A stretch of DNA of 64,000 nucleotides, from contig NZ_WOFH01000013.1 of NCBI RefSeq assembly GCF_009733595.1, positions 1-64,000 on the forward strand. The letters run 5' to 3'. Numbering within the stretch: the stretch's first letter is position 1; each line of letters begins with the position of its first letter. This document shows, piece after piece, positions 8,081-16,173 of the stretch. This DNA comes from Actinomadura litoris. Lineage in GTDB: Bacteria > Actinomycetota > Actinomycetes > Streptosporangiales > Streptosporangiaceae. A program made the translations under genes and the position numbers. The notes beneath the pieces were generated by a model. The model was not told the origin of the DNA and made no database searches. It saw nothing but the letters and a program-made list of their open reading frames with translations.

Positions 8081-8934
8081 AGCACCTGCACAGCGGCAAG
8101 GTCCGGGACCTGTACGAGCTGCCAGGCGGCGAGCTGCTCATGGTCGCCCGCGACACCATCTCGGCGTTCGACCACGTCCTGGACACCCCGGTCCCGGACA
8201 AGGGCCGCATCCTGACCCAGCTGTCGCTGTGGTGGTTCGAGCAGCTCGCGGACCTGCTGCCCAACCACGTCATCTCGACGGACCTGCCGGACGGCGCGCC
8301 CGCCGAATGGGCCGGCCGGTCGGTCGTCGCGCGCCGCCTCGACATGGTCAAGGTCGAGTGCGTCGCGCGCGGCCACCTCACCGGCTCGGGCCTCAAGGAC
8401 TACCAGGCGACGGGGACGGTCTGCGGCGTGCCGCTGCCGCCCGGCCTCGTGGACGGCTCCGCGCTGCCCGAGCCGATCTTCACCCCGACCACCAAGGCGC
8501 CGGTCGGCGAGCACGACGAGCCGATGACGTTCGAGCAGGTCGAGCAGGCCGTCGGCGCGGGCGTCGCGGCCCGCGTCCGCGAGCTGACGCTCGCGGTCTT
8601 CCGGCGCGGCGCCGAACTCGGCCGCGAGCGCGGCATCATCGTCGCCGACACCAAGATCGAGCTGGGCTGGGCGCCGGACGGCGAACTCGTGCTCGCCGAC
8701 GAGGTCCTGACGCCCGACTCGTCCCGCTTCTGGCCGCTGGACGGGTGGGAGCCCGGCCACGCGCAGCCGTCCTTCGACAAGCAGTTCGTCCGCGACTGGC
8801 TGCTGTCGCCCGCGTCGGGCTGGGACCGTGCCTCCGGCGCGGCGCCGCCGCCGCTGCCGCCCGAGATCATCGAGCGCACCCGCGCCAAGTACGTGGAGGC
8901 CTACGAACGGCTGACCGGCCGCGCCTTCGCCTGA
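8077..8934 (+). CDS. purC: SAICAR synthetase (phosphoribosylaminoimidazole-succinocarboxamide synthase)
   Basis: It condenses CAIR with aspartate using ATP to give SAICAR. The 285-residue protein begins with the family motif HLHSGKVRDLYELPGG and contains ARDTISAFDHVLDTPVPDKG, VECVARGHLTGSG and the ADTKIELG/DEVLTPDSSRFW blocks that bind substrate and ATP. The GTG start at 8077 overlaps the MOSC stop codon (GTGA), implying translational coupling. It is the last purine gene in the cluster, and its product feeds PurB encoded upstream. Confidence 0.96.
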   Translation: MKHLHSGKVRDLYELPGGELLMVARDTISAFDHVLDTPVPDKGRILTQLSLWWFEQLADLLPNHVISTDLPDGAPAEWAGRSVVARRLDMVKVECVARGHLTGSGLKDYQATGTVCGVPLPPGLVDGSALPEPIFTPTTKAPVGEHDEPMTFEQVEQAVGAGVAARVRELTLAVFRRGAELGRERGIIVADTKIELGWAPDGELVLADEVLTPDSSRFWPLDGWEPGHAQPSFDKQFVRDWLLSPASGWDRASGAAPPPLPPEIIERTRAKYVEAYERLTGRAFA

Positions 8935-8947
8935 GCGGCGCGGGCGG

Positions 8948-9991
8948 CTAGCCGACCACCTCGCCGGTCTCGTTGCCGTAGCGGTCGCGCATGGCGGTGG
9001 GGACGATCTCGACGGTGAGGCCGGGCAGGGACGCCACCGCCATGCTCCCGGCGGTGGGGCGCAGCGTCGCGGTGAGGTCGTCGAGGGCGGACGGCGGGAC
9101 GTGCACCTCCAGCACGCCCTCGCCCGGCTGCTCCACGGCGAACGCGTCGGCCGGGCGGAACGCGAGCACGGTGTCCTCGGTCTGGAGGAGCAGTTCGCGG
9201 CCGAAGGGCAGGCGTCCGCGCAGCGACTCGGCGACCGCCGTCGCCTGGAGCGCGCCGAGGCGGAGCGTGGTGGCTCCGGCGTCGCGCTCCCAATGCGCGG
9301 TGGTCACGTACAGGAGGCCGCTGTTGGAGCCGTCCCGCGCGATCCCCTCCCGGACGGCTCGCGCCAGCTCCGGTGCGGCGAGCAGCGAGCGGCGGTCGAC
9401 GTCGGTGACGAACAGCGGCAGGTGGGGCGCGAGCGCGTCCATGAAGGCCCCGGCATTCCACTGCCGGACCGCCTCGTACTCCTCGGTCGCGAGCCCGACG
9501 ACCTGCAAGAACTTGACGCTGCCGTGCGGGGTGGCGATCTCGCCCAGCTCCGGGTCGAGGACGAAGCCGACGGCGCGGATGTCGGAGTCCTCGCGCTCGG
9601 CGGCGATCGGCCCGTTGACGCTCATGTGGTGGCCCGGCTCGAACCAGTTGCCCGAGTTGAACACGTATCGGCCGAGGTTCTGGAGCAGGTTCGCCGCCCA
9701 GACCGGCGGCGTCTCCTCGGCCGGGTCGCGGACGAGGCGGAAGGTGAACTCGAACCCCCAGCCCGACTCGTCGGGGTCCTCGGACTCCTTCTCGTACAGC
9801 TCCGACATCCCGTAGGACACGAAGTGCCAGTGCGGCACCGGCTCGGCGCGCGGGTAGACGCTGATGCCGTCGAGCGGGTCCGGACCGCCGAGCGACCACT
9901 TGTGCACGGTGCCCAGATGGTAGGGCGCGGTGTCCCCGTAGAGGGGGCGCAGGGCGGCGTCGATGGCGTCCCAGCCGGGGGATTCGTCCAT
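8948..9991 (-). CDS. Suppressor-of-fused (SUFU) domain protein
   Basis: This 347-residue protein resembles bacterial SUFU-domain proteins. The stretch HWHFVSYGMSELYEK is followed by GWGFEFTFRLVRD and WAANLLQNLGRYVFNSGNWF, the core of that fold. Bacterial SUFU proteins are often linked to polymorphic-toxin immunity or protein-interaction roles, but no toxin gene is adjacent, so the function here is open. ATG at 9991 gives MDESPGWDAIDAALRPLYGD; GTG at 10000 is possible, and the longer frame to 10243 looks non-coding. No signal peptide or membrane segment is present. It is convergent with purC, with a 13-bp gap. Confidence 0.8.
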   Translation of the reverse strand: MDESPGWDAIDAALRPLYGDTAPYHLGTVHKWSLGGPDPLDGISVYPRAEPVPHWHFVSYGMSELYEKESEDPDESGWGFEFTFRLVRDPAEETPPVWAANLLQNLGRYVFNSGNWFEPGHHMSVNGPIAAEREDSDIRAVGFVLDPELGEIATPHGSVKFLQVVGLATEEYEAVRQWNAGAFMDALAPHLPLFVTDVDRRSLLAAPELARAVREGIARDGSNSGLLYVTTAHWERDAGATTLRLGALQATAVAESLRGRLPFGRELLLQTEDTVLAFRPADAFAVEQPGEGVLEVHVPPSALDDLTATLRPTAGSMAVASLPGLTVEIVPTAMRDRYGNETGEVVG

Positions 9992-10259
9992 GAAGATCAC
10001 CCTAGTGGCGGGGCGGGCGCGGCGGGTCCGGGCGGTGAATTTGCCCCGGAGGCCGAACCTTTGCGAACCCCCGGGTATCTCACCGAACAGAGCGGCGCCG
10101 GGGTGGCGCGGACCGGACGCCCCATCTCCGCCTCGGTGGTTTACTGGGGTCCCGTTGGGCAGGGGGGACACGTTCGGCGCGCCCGGCCCTCGTGATCCGC
10201 CAGCAGACCCACGTGATCCGGTAGCACCGTTGACGGCACCCAAAAGGAGTTAGGCGGAC

Positions 10260-11552
10260 ATGAGCATGGGCCACGAGGTTCGGTACCGCGTGCGCGGCGG
10301 CCGGAAGTTGCAGGGCACGGTCTTCATCCAGGGCGCCAAGAACGCCGTCCTGCCGATGATCGGCGCCTCGCTGATGGCCTCCACGGGCCGCACCGTGCTG
10401 CGCAACGTCCCGATCATCGAGGACGTGCGGCGCGCGGTGGAGCTCGCGCGGGCGATCGGCGCGAAGGCCGAGCTGCACGAGACCGAGCGGACGCTGGTCA
10501 TCGACGCGTCCTCGCTCAGCAGCCCGGTGCTGCCCGCCGACATCGCCTCCCGGTTCCGCGGCTCGTTCCTGTTCGTCCCGGCGCTGCTGCACCGGCTCGG
10601 CGAGGCCGTCATCGAGGGCGTCGGCGGGTGCAACCTCGGCAGCCGCAACCTGGACTTCCACTACAACGGCTTCAAACGGATGGGCGCCACCGTCACCGAG
10701 CAGGTGGCCGACAACGGCGACGGGATCATCCACATCAAGGCCGGCGACCTGCGCGGCGGCACGCTGTACTGCGACACCCCCTCGCACACCGGCACCGAGA
10801 ACCTGATCATGGCGGCGGCGCTCGCCCGCGGCACCACGCTGATCAAGAACGCGGCGCTGGAGCCGGAGGTGCTCGACAACATCGCGATCCTCCAGGCCAT
10901 GGGCGCCAAGATCAGCGGCGGCGGCACCGGGTTCATCACCGTCGAGGGCGTGGACGAGTTGACCGCCGTCGAGCACAGCGTCATGCCCGACCGGATCGAC
11001 GCCGGCGTCTTCGTGATGGCCGCCGCGATCACCGGCGGCGACCTGAGCCTCGTCGGCGCGAGCCTGGAGCACCTCGGCGTCGCCGCCGACAAGCTGGAGC
11101 AGATGGGCGTCGAGTTCCACCAGCGGGGCGCCGTCCTCCAGGTCCACCGCGACCGGACGCTCCGTCCGATCAACGTCATCACCGACGAGTACCCGGGCTT
11201 CGCCACCGACCTCCAGTCGCCGATCATGGCGCTGTCGTGCCTGGCCGAGGGCCCGTCCTACATCTACGAGCGGATCTTCGACGGGCGCTTCAAGCTGGCC
11301 CACGAGCTCGGCAAGATGGGCGCCGACATCGAGGTGGACGGCAACCGCGCCAAGGTCAACGGCCCGCGCGGCCTGCGCGGCGCCGAGGTCGAGGCCCACG
11401 ACCTGCGCTGCGGCAGCGCGCTGGTGCTCGCCGGGCTCGCCGCCGAGGGCGAGACCACGATCACCTCCGCGTACTACCTCGACCGCGGCCACGCCCACAC
11501 GGCCGAACGGCTGTCCTCGCTCGGCGCCGACATCGTCCGCGAAGCCGAGTAG
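10260..11552 (+). CDS. murA: UDP-N-acetylglucosamine 1-carboxyvinyltransferase
   Basis: It transfers enolpyruvate from PEP to UDP-GlcNAc, the first committed step of peptidoglycan synthesis, and is the fosfomycin target. The 430-residue length fits. QGAKNAVLPM near residue 21 supplies the catalytic Lys-Asn, and GGCNLGSRNLDFH carries the active-site Cys at about residue 124, so the enzyme should be fosfomycin-sensitive in principle. The downstream core includes DEYPGFATDLQSP. An AAAGGAG ribosome site lies about 12 bases before the ATG. Several blocks differ from the commonest MurA consensus (for example NLDFHYNGFKRMG), so this is a divergent actinobacterial form. Confidence 0.93.
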   Translation: MSMGHEVRYRVRGGRKLQGTVFIQGAKNAVLPMIGASLMASTGRTVLRNVPIIEDVRRAVELARAIGAKAELHETERTLVIDASSLSSPVLPADIASRFRGSFLFVPALLHRLGEAVIEGVGGCNLGSRNLDFHYNGFKRMGATVTEQVADNGDGIIHIKAGDLRGGTLYCDTPSHTGTENLIMAAALARGTTLIKNAALEPEVLDNIAILQAMGAKISGGGTGFITVEGVDELTAVEHSVMPDRIDAGVFVMAAAITGGDLSLVGASLEHLGVAADKLEQMGVEFHQRGAVLQVHRDRTLRPINVITDEYPGFATDLQSPIMALSCLAEGPSYIYERIFDGRFKLAHELGKMGADIEVDGNRAKVNGPRGLRGAEVEAHDLRCGSALVLAGLAAEGETTITSAYYLDRGHAHTAERLSSLGADIVREAE

Positions 11553-11588
11553 TCCTCCCACCCCCGAGCCACCACCCCCGAGCCACCC

Positions 11589-11636
11589 CGAGCCCGCGGG
11601 GCCGCCTCCGGCGCCCCGCGGGCTCGCGCGTTCTTA
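11589..11636 (+). terminator. Intrinsic-type terminator of murA
   Basis: A perfect 13-bp stem pairs 11589-11601 with 11614-11626 around a 12-nt loop, 37 bp after the murA stop, followed by a short T-containing tract (TTCTTATT). It is a strong candidate despite lacking a long U run, which is usual in high-GC actinomycetes. Confidence 0.75.
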
Positions 11637-12466
11637 TTCAGTGTCATTTGTATTTCGTATGACAACTGACCTTTCTCGCATCATGACCGAACCTCGTTCG
11701 CGTGTCAGACGCGTGCACGGACGGTCACGGACGACCGAGCGGTCACTCGGGCTCCGGGGGCGGCCGCAAGTGGCCGGGCGCGGGGGCCCGACCTGACCAA
11801 CTCCAAAGTGGGTCCTTACCGGGGTTGTAACCCCCGGCGGCGGTCCGCCCCCAAATCTGTCGACATGGCGTCACCGGCCAACTACACCTGGCTATGGAGT
11901 GACGGTTCCATGTCCGCCACGCCGACGCGTTGACCTGGGATGTAAGCTCTGGAACGCTCCCGATGGACCTGACCGTAACGCGGTAAAAAATCACCGCCCC
12001 GGAGAGTCACGGCCGCGCGAACGGATCACTCGTATTTCCGGCCGGTCCGACACCGGGTCGGTGGATTTCGGCCTGCGCGTAAACCGATCGGACCGCACAA
12101 GGGTCCCTTCAGTGCGCAACAGCGTCAGGAGGGCCCTCTAGCGGCGATTTCGGGTCTTGTTTTTCAACTTCGGACGACCGAAGATGCAGGATCAAGGCTG
12201 GCCGAATGGTGACAAATTACTGACTAGGGGGTCGCGTAGGTTACTTTTTCGCCGCACTCTTGATTCGATTTCGCGTCTGGGCGTCACACATCGTCGCCCT
12301 GACCCGATCTGCCCACTGAGGAACGAATCGCACGGGAACTGCGGTGCTGGGTCAGAAGGCAGGGGCGACGAGCCATGAGTCAACCGTTGGGCGAAACGTG
12401 CGCGAACGCGTGGCTGGGGCCACCGGGTCTCCGCCGAGAGGATGGACCGGAAGCGAGAGATCATCG
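11637..12466. other. Long non-coding, AT-richer region upstream of the HTH regulator
   Basis: About 0.83 kb carries no convincing gene. It is visibly less GC-rich than its surroundings in places. It contains an inverted repeat TGTCAT/ATGACA at 11642-11647 and 11659-11664, a 6-bp hairpin with a 4-nt loop at 12168-12183, and several short palindromes. Short ORFs here (for example 11899-12141 and 12157-12378) lack family resemblance. It probably holds a long 5' leader or an unannotated RNA; no known riboswitch core was recognised. Confidence 0.4.
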
Positions 12467-13798
12467 ATGACGGCCGCACGAACGGGGTCGGTGACACCCG
12501 ATCTCACGATCGGCGTCGTAGGCCCGCATGACCTCGTCGAGAGGGTCATGTTGATGGGCCACGGCCCCACACCGGTACCAAGCCGGCTGGTGGCCGCCGC
12601 TTACAGGGACGAACAGGAGGCGGCCGACAAGGTCGTGCGGCTCGGATCGGGTGTGGACGTGTGTCTGTTCGCCAGCCCGGTGCCGTACGACTTCGCCCGC
12701 AAGGCGGGGGTTCTCACGATGCCCGCCACCTACGTCCCGTTGAACGGCGCCGCCCTGCAAGGCGCGTTGCTACGCGCATCACTGGACGAACGCTTCGACC
12801 CGTCGCGGGTGAGCATCGACGTGCTCGGACGCGCCGAGGTCGAGGAGGCCTACGCCGAGATCAGCCTCGGCACCGAGCAGGTGCACCTGCGTGAGGAGGC
12901 CGCCGGGCCCGGCACGCTCGCCGCCTTCCACGAGCGGCTGTGGCGGCGCGGCGCGACCACGGTCGCGATGACCTGCGTGCACGCGACGGCGGAACGGATG
13001 GAGATGGCGGGCGTGCCCACCATCCGCGTCCGGCCGACCGGCGCGGCGATCCGCAGCTCCCTCCAGACGGCGGCGCTGCTCGGCGCCCACCACCGGCTGG
13101 AGGAGTCGCAGCTCGTCGTCGTGCTCGTGGACGTCCCGACGCTGCGCGAGACGCCCCGCCGCGTGACCCCCCGTTACTGGCGGGACGAACTGAAGCTGGC
13201 GCTGCACCGCGTCCTGCTCCAGGAGGCGCACCGCATGAACGCCTCGGTGTGGCCGCTGGACGACCACAGCTACCTGGTCATCGCCACGCGCGGATCGGTC
13301 ACCGCCTCCACCGAGGGCTTCCGGACGCCGCCGTTCGTCGAGCGGGTCCGGGAGGAGCTCGGCCTCGCGATCGAGGTCGGCATCGGCATGGGGCGCACCG
13401 CGCACGAGGCGGAGAACCACGCGCGCGCCGCGCTCGCCCGCTCGCAGAGCTCCCAGCGGGCGCAGGGCTTCGCGCTCGACCGCGACGGCCGGGCGCTGGT
13501 CCCGGCGCCCCGCACCCCGCCGCGCAGCCAGCCGCAGGCGAAGCCGAAGGGTCTGGAGATCCTCGCGCGCCTCGCCGACAAGCTCGGCGACCAGGACCAA
13601 CCCCTCATCGTGGACGCGGAGAACGCGGGCAAGATGCTCGGCGTCACCCCCCGCACCGCGCGGCGCCTGCTGCGCACCCTCGTCGAGGAAGGGCTCGCCT
13701 GGCCGCTCCCGCCGAACCGGACGCCGCAGCCCGGCCGTCCGCGCCAGCTCTACCGCCTGATCGTCGAGAAGCTCGGCCCGAAGGCCACCACCGGCTGA
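12467..13798 (+). CDS. Large HTH transcriptional regulator with ligand-binding-like N-domain
   Basis: This 443-residue protein has three visible parts. Residues 1 to about 200 start TIGVVGPHDLVERVMLMGHG and resemble a PrpR-N/periplasmic-binding-like sensor fold. Residues ~240-345 (ELKLALHRVLLQEAHRM to IEVGIGMGRTAHEAENHAR) resemble the GGDEF/GTP-cyclohydrolase-III-like palm fold, without a GGDEF motif. The C-terminal ~70 residues hold a winged helix (AGKMLGVTPRTARRLLRTL). No signal peptide or membrane helix is seen, so it should act as a cytosolic DNA-binding sensor. ATG at 12467 has only a weak GAAGCGAGAG site; the frame is open to 12344. The ligand and targets are unknown. Confidence 0.75.
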   Translation: MTAARTGSVTPDLTIGVVGPHDLVERVMLMGHGPTPVPSRLVAAAYRDEQEAADKVVRLGSGVDVCLFASPVPYDFARKAGVLTMPATYVPLNGAALQGALLRASLDERFDPSRVSIDVLGRAEVEEAYAEISLGTEQVHLREEAAGPGTLAAFHERLWRRGATTVAMTCVHATAERMEMAGVPTIRVRPTGAAIRSSLQTAALLGAHHRLEESQLVVVLVDVPTLRETPRRVTPRYWRDELKLALHRVLLQEAHRMNASVWPLDDHSYLVIATRGSVTASTEGFRTPPFVERVREELGLAIEVGIGMGRTAHEAENHARAALARSQSSQRAQGFALDRDGRALVPAPRTPPRSQPQAKPKGLEILARLADKLGDQDQPLIVDAENAGKMLGVTPRTARRLLRTLVEEGLAWPLPPNRTPQPGRPRQLYRLIVEKLGPKATTG

Positions 13799-13814
13799 CG
13801 GCGGCGGTCACGCC

Positions 13815-13840
13815 GCCCCCGGACACCGCGGTCCGGGGGC
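13815..13840. terminator. Bidirectional terminator between the regulator and hisC
   Basis: A perfect 10-bp GC stem pairs 13815-13824 with 13831-13840 around a 6-nt loop. It sits in the 57-bp gap between two convergent genes and can serve both strands. Confidence 0.7.
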
Positions 13841-13855
13841 GGGGAGGCGGCGAGG

Positions 13856-14935
13856 TCAGTTCCGGTGGGGAAAGGCCCTGGCCACGGCCAGGAACGCGTC
13901 ATTCTCCTCCGGCGAGCCGATCGAGACGCGGGCGCCCTCGCCCGCGAACGGGCGCACGCTCACGCCCTCCGCGTCGCACGCCTCCGAGAACTCCATGGTC
14001 CGCTCGCCGAGCCGCAGCCACACGAAGTTGGCCTCGGTCGGCGGGACCGTCCAGCCGTCCTCGACGAGGGCGCCGCGGACCCGGTCGCGCTCCTTCACCG
14101 TGCCCTCGACCCGCGCGAGCAGCTCGTCGGTCGCGGCCAGCGAGGCGATCCCGGCGGCCTGCGCGACGGAGTTGACGCTGAACGGCAGGAACGTCTTGCG
14201 GATCGACCCGGCCACCAGCGGGTGCCCGACCAGGTAGCCGATCCGCAGCCCGGCCAGGCCGTAGGCCTTGGAGAACGTGCGCAGGATCGCGAGGTTCGGG
14301 CGGTCGCCGATCAGCGTCAGCCCGTCCGGGACCTCCTCGTCGCGGACGTACTCGCGGTACGCCTCGTCCAGGACGACCAGGCAGTCCTCGGGGACGCGGT
14401 CGAGGAACGCCTCGATCTCGGCGCGGCCGACGACCGTGCCCGTCGGGTTGTTCGGGTTGCAGACGAAGACCAGCCGGGTGCGGTCGGTGATCGCGTCCGC
14501 CATCGCGGCGAGGTCGTGGGTCTCCTCGCGCAGCGGCACCTGGACGGGCGTCCCGCCCGACAGCGCCACCAGCAGCGGGTACGCCTCGAACGACCGCCAC
14601 GCGTAGACGATCTCGGCGCCCGGCTCCGCGACGGCCTCAAGCAGCATCTGGGACACCCCGACCGAGCCGCAGCCGACCGCGACATGATCGGCCGGGACGC
14701 CGGCGTGGGCCGCGATCGCCTCGGTCAGCGCCGTCGCGTTGTTGTCGGGGTACCGGTTGATGTTCGCCGCCGCTTCGGCGATCGCGTCCAGCACCGAGGG
14801 CAGCGGGCCCTGCGGCGACTCGTTGGAGGACAGCTTGAACGAGCGGCCCTCGGGCGACACGACGACCTTGCCGGGCTTGTAGGCCACGAACCGGTCGAGG
14901 ACGGAGCGGAAGCGCGGAGTGGTGACTTCGGACAC
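13856..14935 (-). CDS. hisC: Histidinol-phosphate aminotransferase (class I/II PLP enzyme)
   Basis: It transaminates imidazole-acetol phosphate with glutamate in histidine synthesis; close relatives act on aromatic amino acids, so pat-type activity is possible. The ~359-residue protein has SSNESPQGP near the N-terminus, CNPNNPTGT, DEAYREYV and the PLP-lysine motif TFSKAYGLAGLRIGY (Lys ~223). GTG at 14935 is preferred over ATG at 14956 because a GGAGG site lies six bases before it. The gene stands apart from other his genes in this window. Confidence 0.9.
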   Translation of the reverse strand: MSEVTTPRFRSVLDRFVAYKPGKVVVSPEGRSFKLSSNESPQGPLPSVLDAIAEAAANINRYPDNNATALTEAIAAHAGVPADHVAVGCGSVGVSQMLLEAVAEPGAEIVYAWRSFEAYPLLVALSGGTPVQVPLREETHDLAAMADAITDRTRLVFVCNPNNPTGTVVGRAEIEAFLDRVPEDCLVVLDEAYREYVRDEEVPDGLTLIGDRPNLAILRTFSKAYGLAGLRIGYLVGHPLVAGSIRKTFLPFSVNSVAQAAGIASLAATDELLARVEGTVKERDRVRGALVEDGWTVPPTEANFVWLRLGERTMEFSEACDAEGVSVRPFAGEGARVSIGSPEENDAFLAVARAFPHRN

Positions 14936-15059
14936 CGTTGTCCTCCAGGTGAACATGGGTGGTCGGCACCCAGCCTACGTATCGCCGCGCTTTGGACATA
15001 GTGGACGGTCACCCGAACCGGCGCGTGATCGGAACCGCGGCGTCACCGGAAGCGCGGCG

Positions 15060-15341
15060 TCACCGGTCCGACCGCAGCAGCCAGCAGACCGCGACGATCC
15101 GGACGAACTCCCAGTCGCGGGTGTCGCGCGGCCACCAGCCCCGGTTGAACGCCTCCTCGGCGAAGTCGCGGAGGTAGCCCATCAGCTCGTCGTCGCCGGC
15201 GGCACCGAGCTCGTCGCGGAGGGTGGCGACGTGCTGGTCCACCGCCGCGGCCAGGCCGGGCGAACCGGCCATCTCCGCGACGCCGGCGTCCCCGATGTCC
15301 CGGACGAGCAGTCCCAACACTTCGGACGAGTCACCGTTCAT
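15060..15341 (-). CDS. Small conserved hypothetical protein (DUF6401-like)
   Basis: This 93-residue acidic protein has no signal peptide or membrane helix. The block AAAVDQHVATLRDEL resembles small actinobacterial proteins classed as DUF6401, which have no established function. Its C-terminus is Trp-rich (RGWWPRDTRDWEF). ATG at 15341 opens the frame. It is co-directional with the Nudix regulator upstream, separated by about 50 bp, and could share its transcript. Confidence 0.6.
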   Translation of the reverse strand: MNGDSSEVLGLLVRDIGDAGVAEMAGSPGLAAAVDQHVATLRDELGAAGDDELMGYLRDFAEEAFNRGWWPRDTRDWEFVRIVAVCWLLRSDR

Positions 15342-15391
15342 AGGGTGAGAACCTAGCAACGGCCGCACCGTGCTCGAAACGTCCCCCCAGG

Positions 15392-16081
15392 TCAAAGGGC
15401 CCTTCGCTCGGGCGGGGGGCGGAGCATCGGCGGCCGGAGCTGCTCGGCGGCGCCGCGCCCGTACAGGCGCGCCGGGCGTCCGCCGTCGCGGGTCGTCGTC
15501 CGGTCGGTCGGCACCAGGAACCCGTCGGCGCCGGTGACCTTCCGGTGGAAGTTCCGGGGGTCCAGGACGGTGCCCCAGACGATCTCGTACACGCGCCGCA
15601 GCTCCGCGACCGTGAACTCCGGCGGGCAGAACGCCGCCGCGAGCGAGGTGTACTCCAGCTTGGCCCGCGCCCGCTCCACCCCGTCGCACAGGATCCGCCG
15701 GTGGTCGAAGGCCGCCCGGTCGCGGGTGGTCAGCTCGTCGACCGACGTCCACAGCACCTGCGCGCGGCTGGAGGCGGGCAGGTCGGGCGCCAGCCCCAGA
15801 TAGGCCACGCTGACGACCCGCTGCCTCGGGTCGCGGTCGGGGTATCCGTAGGTGGCGAGCTGCTCCAGGTGGATGCGGACGTCGGCCAGCCCCGCCCGCT
15901 CGGCCATCAGCCGCGACGCCGCGACCGGGAGGTCCTCGTCCAGCTGGATGAAGCCGCCGGGCAGCGACCACGTCCCGTCGTAGGGCGCCCGGTCGCGCCG
16001 CCACATCAGGGCGCAGAGGCGCTGCTCCCGCACGGTGAGGACGACAAGGTCGACGGTGACGGCGAGCCGCGGGACGGACAT
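15392..16081 (-). CDS. NrtR-like Nudix-fold transcriptional regulator
   Basis: This 229-residue protein has an N-terminal Nudix fold (LPGGFIQLDEDLPVAASRLM) and a C-terminal winged-helix segment (PPEFTVAELRRVYEIVWGT, then NFHRKVTGADGF) typical of NrtR-type regulators of NAD or sugar metabolism, which sense ADP-ribose-like ligands. The Nudix box lacks the canonical REXXEE residues (SRLMAERAGL is found instead), so hydrolysis is unlikely and a sensory role is favoured. No NAD genes are adjacent, so its regulon is unclear. The ATG start is at 16081. Confidence 0.82.
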   Translation of the reverse strand: MSVPRLAVTVDLVVLTVREQRLCALMWRRDRAPYDGTWSLPGGFIQLDEDLPVAASRLMAERAGLADVRIHLEQLATYGYPDRDPRQRVVSVAYLGLAPDLPASSRAQVLWTSVDELTTRDRAAFDHRRILCDGVERARAKLEYTSLAAAFCPPEFTVAELRRVYEIVWGTVLDPRNFHRKVTGADGFLVPTDRTTTRDGGRPARLYGRGAAEQLRPPMLRPPPERRAL

Positions 16082-16125
16082 GGGGGAAGTCTATGGCGAC
16101 CCTTGTGCGCCTCGGCTCCCAATGG

Positions 16126-16156
16126 CTCAGGCCCCGCCGGGGCGGCGGGGCCTGAG
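16126..16156 (-). terminator. Terminator downstream of the flotillin gene
   Basis: A perfect 13-bp stem pairs 16126-16138 with 16144-16156 around a 5-nt loop. It begins 18 bp after the flotillin stop codon when read on the minus strand. Confidence 0.7.
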
Positions 16157-16173
16157 TGGACGGTCGACGGAGG

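Noticed and set aside
11637..12466. rRNA operon after murA, as in mycobacteria
   Set aside because: No 16S-like sequence is present; the stretch is too short and carries none of the conserved segments.
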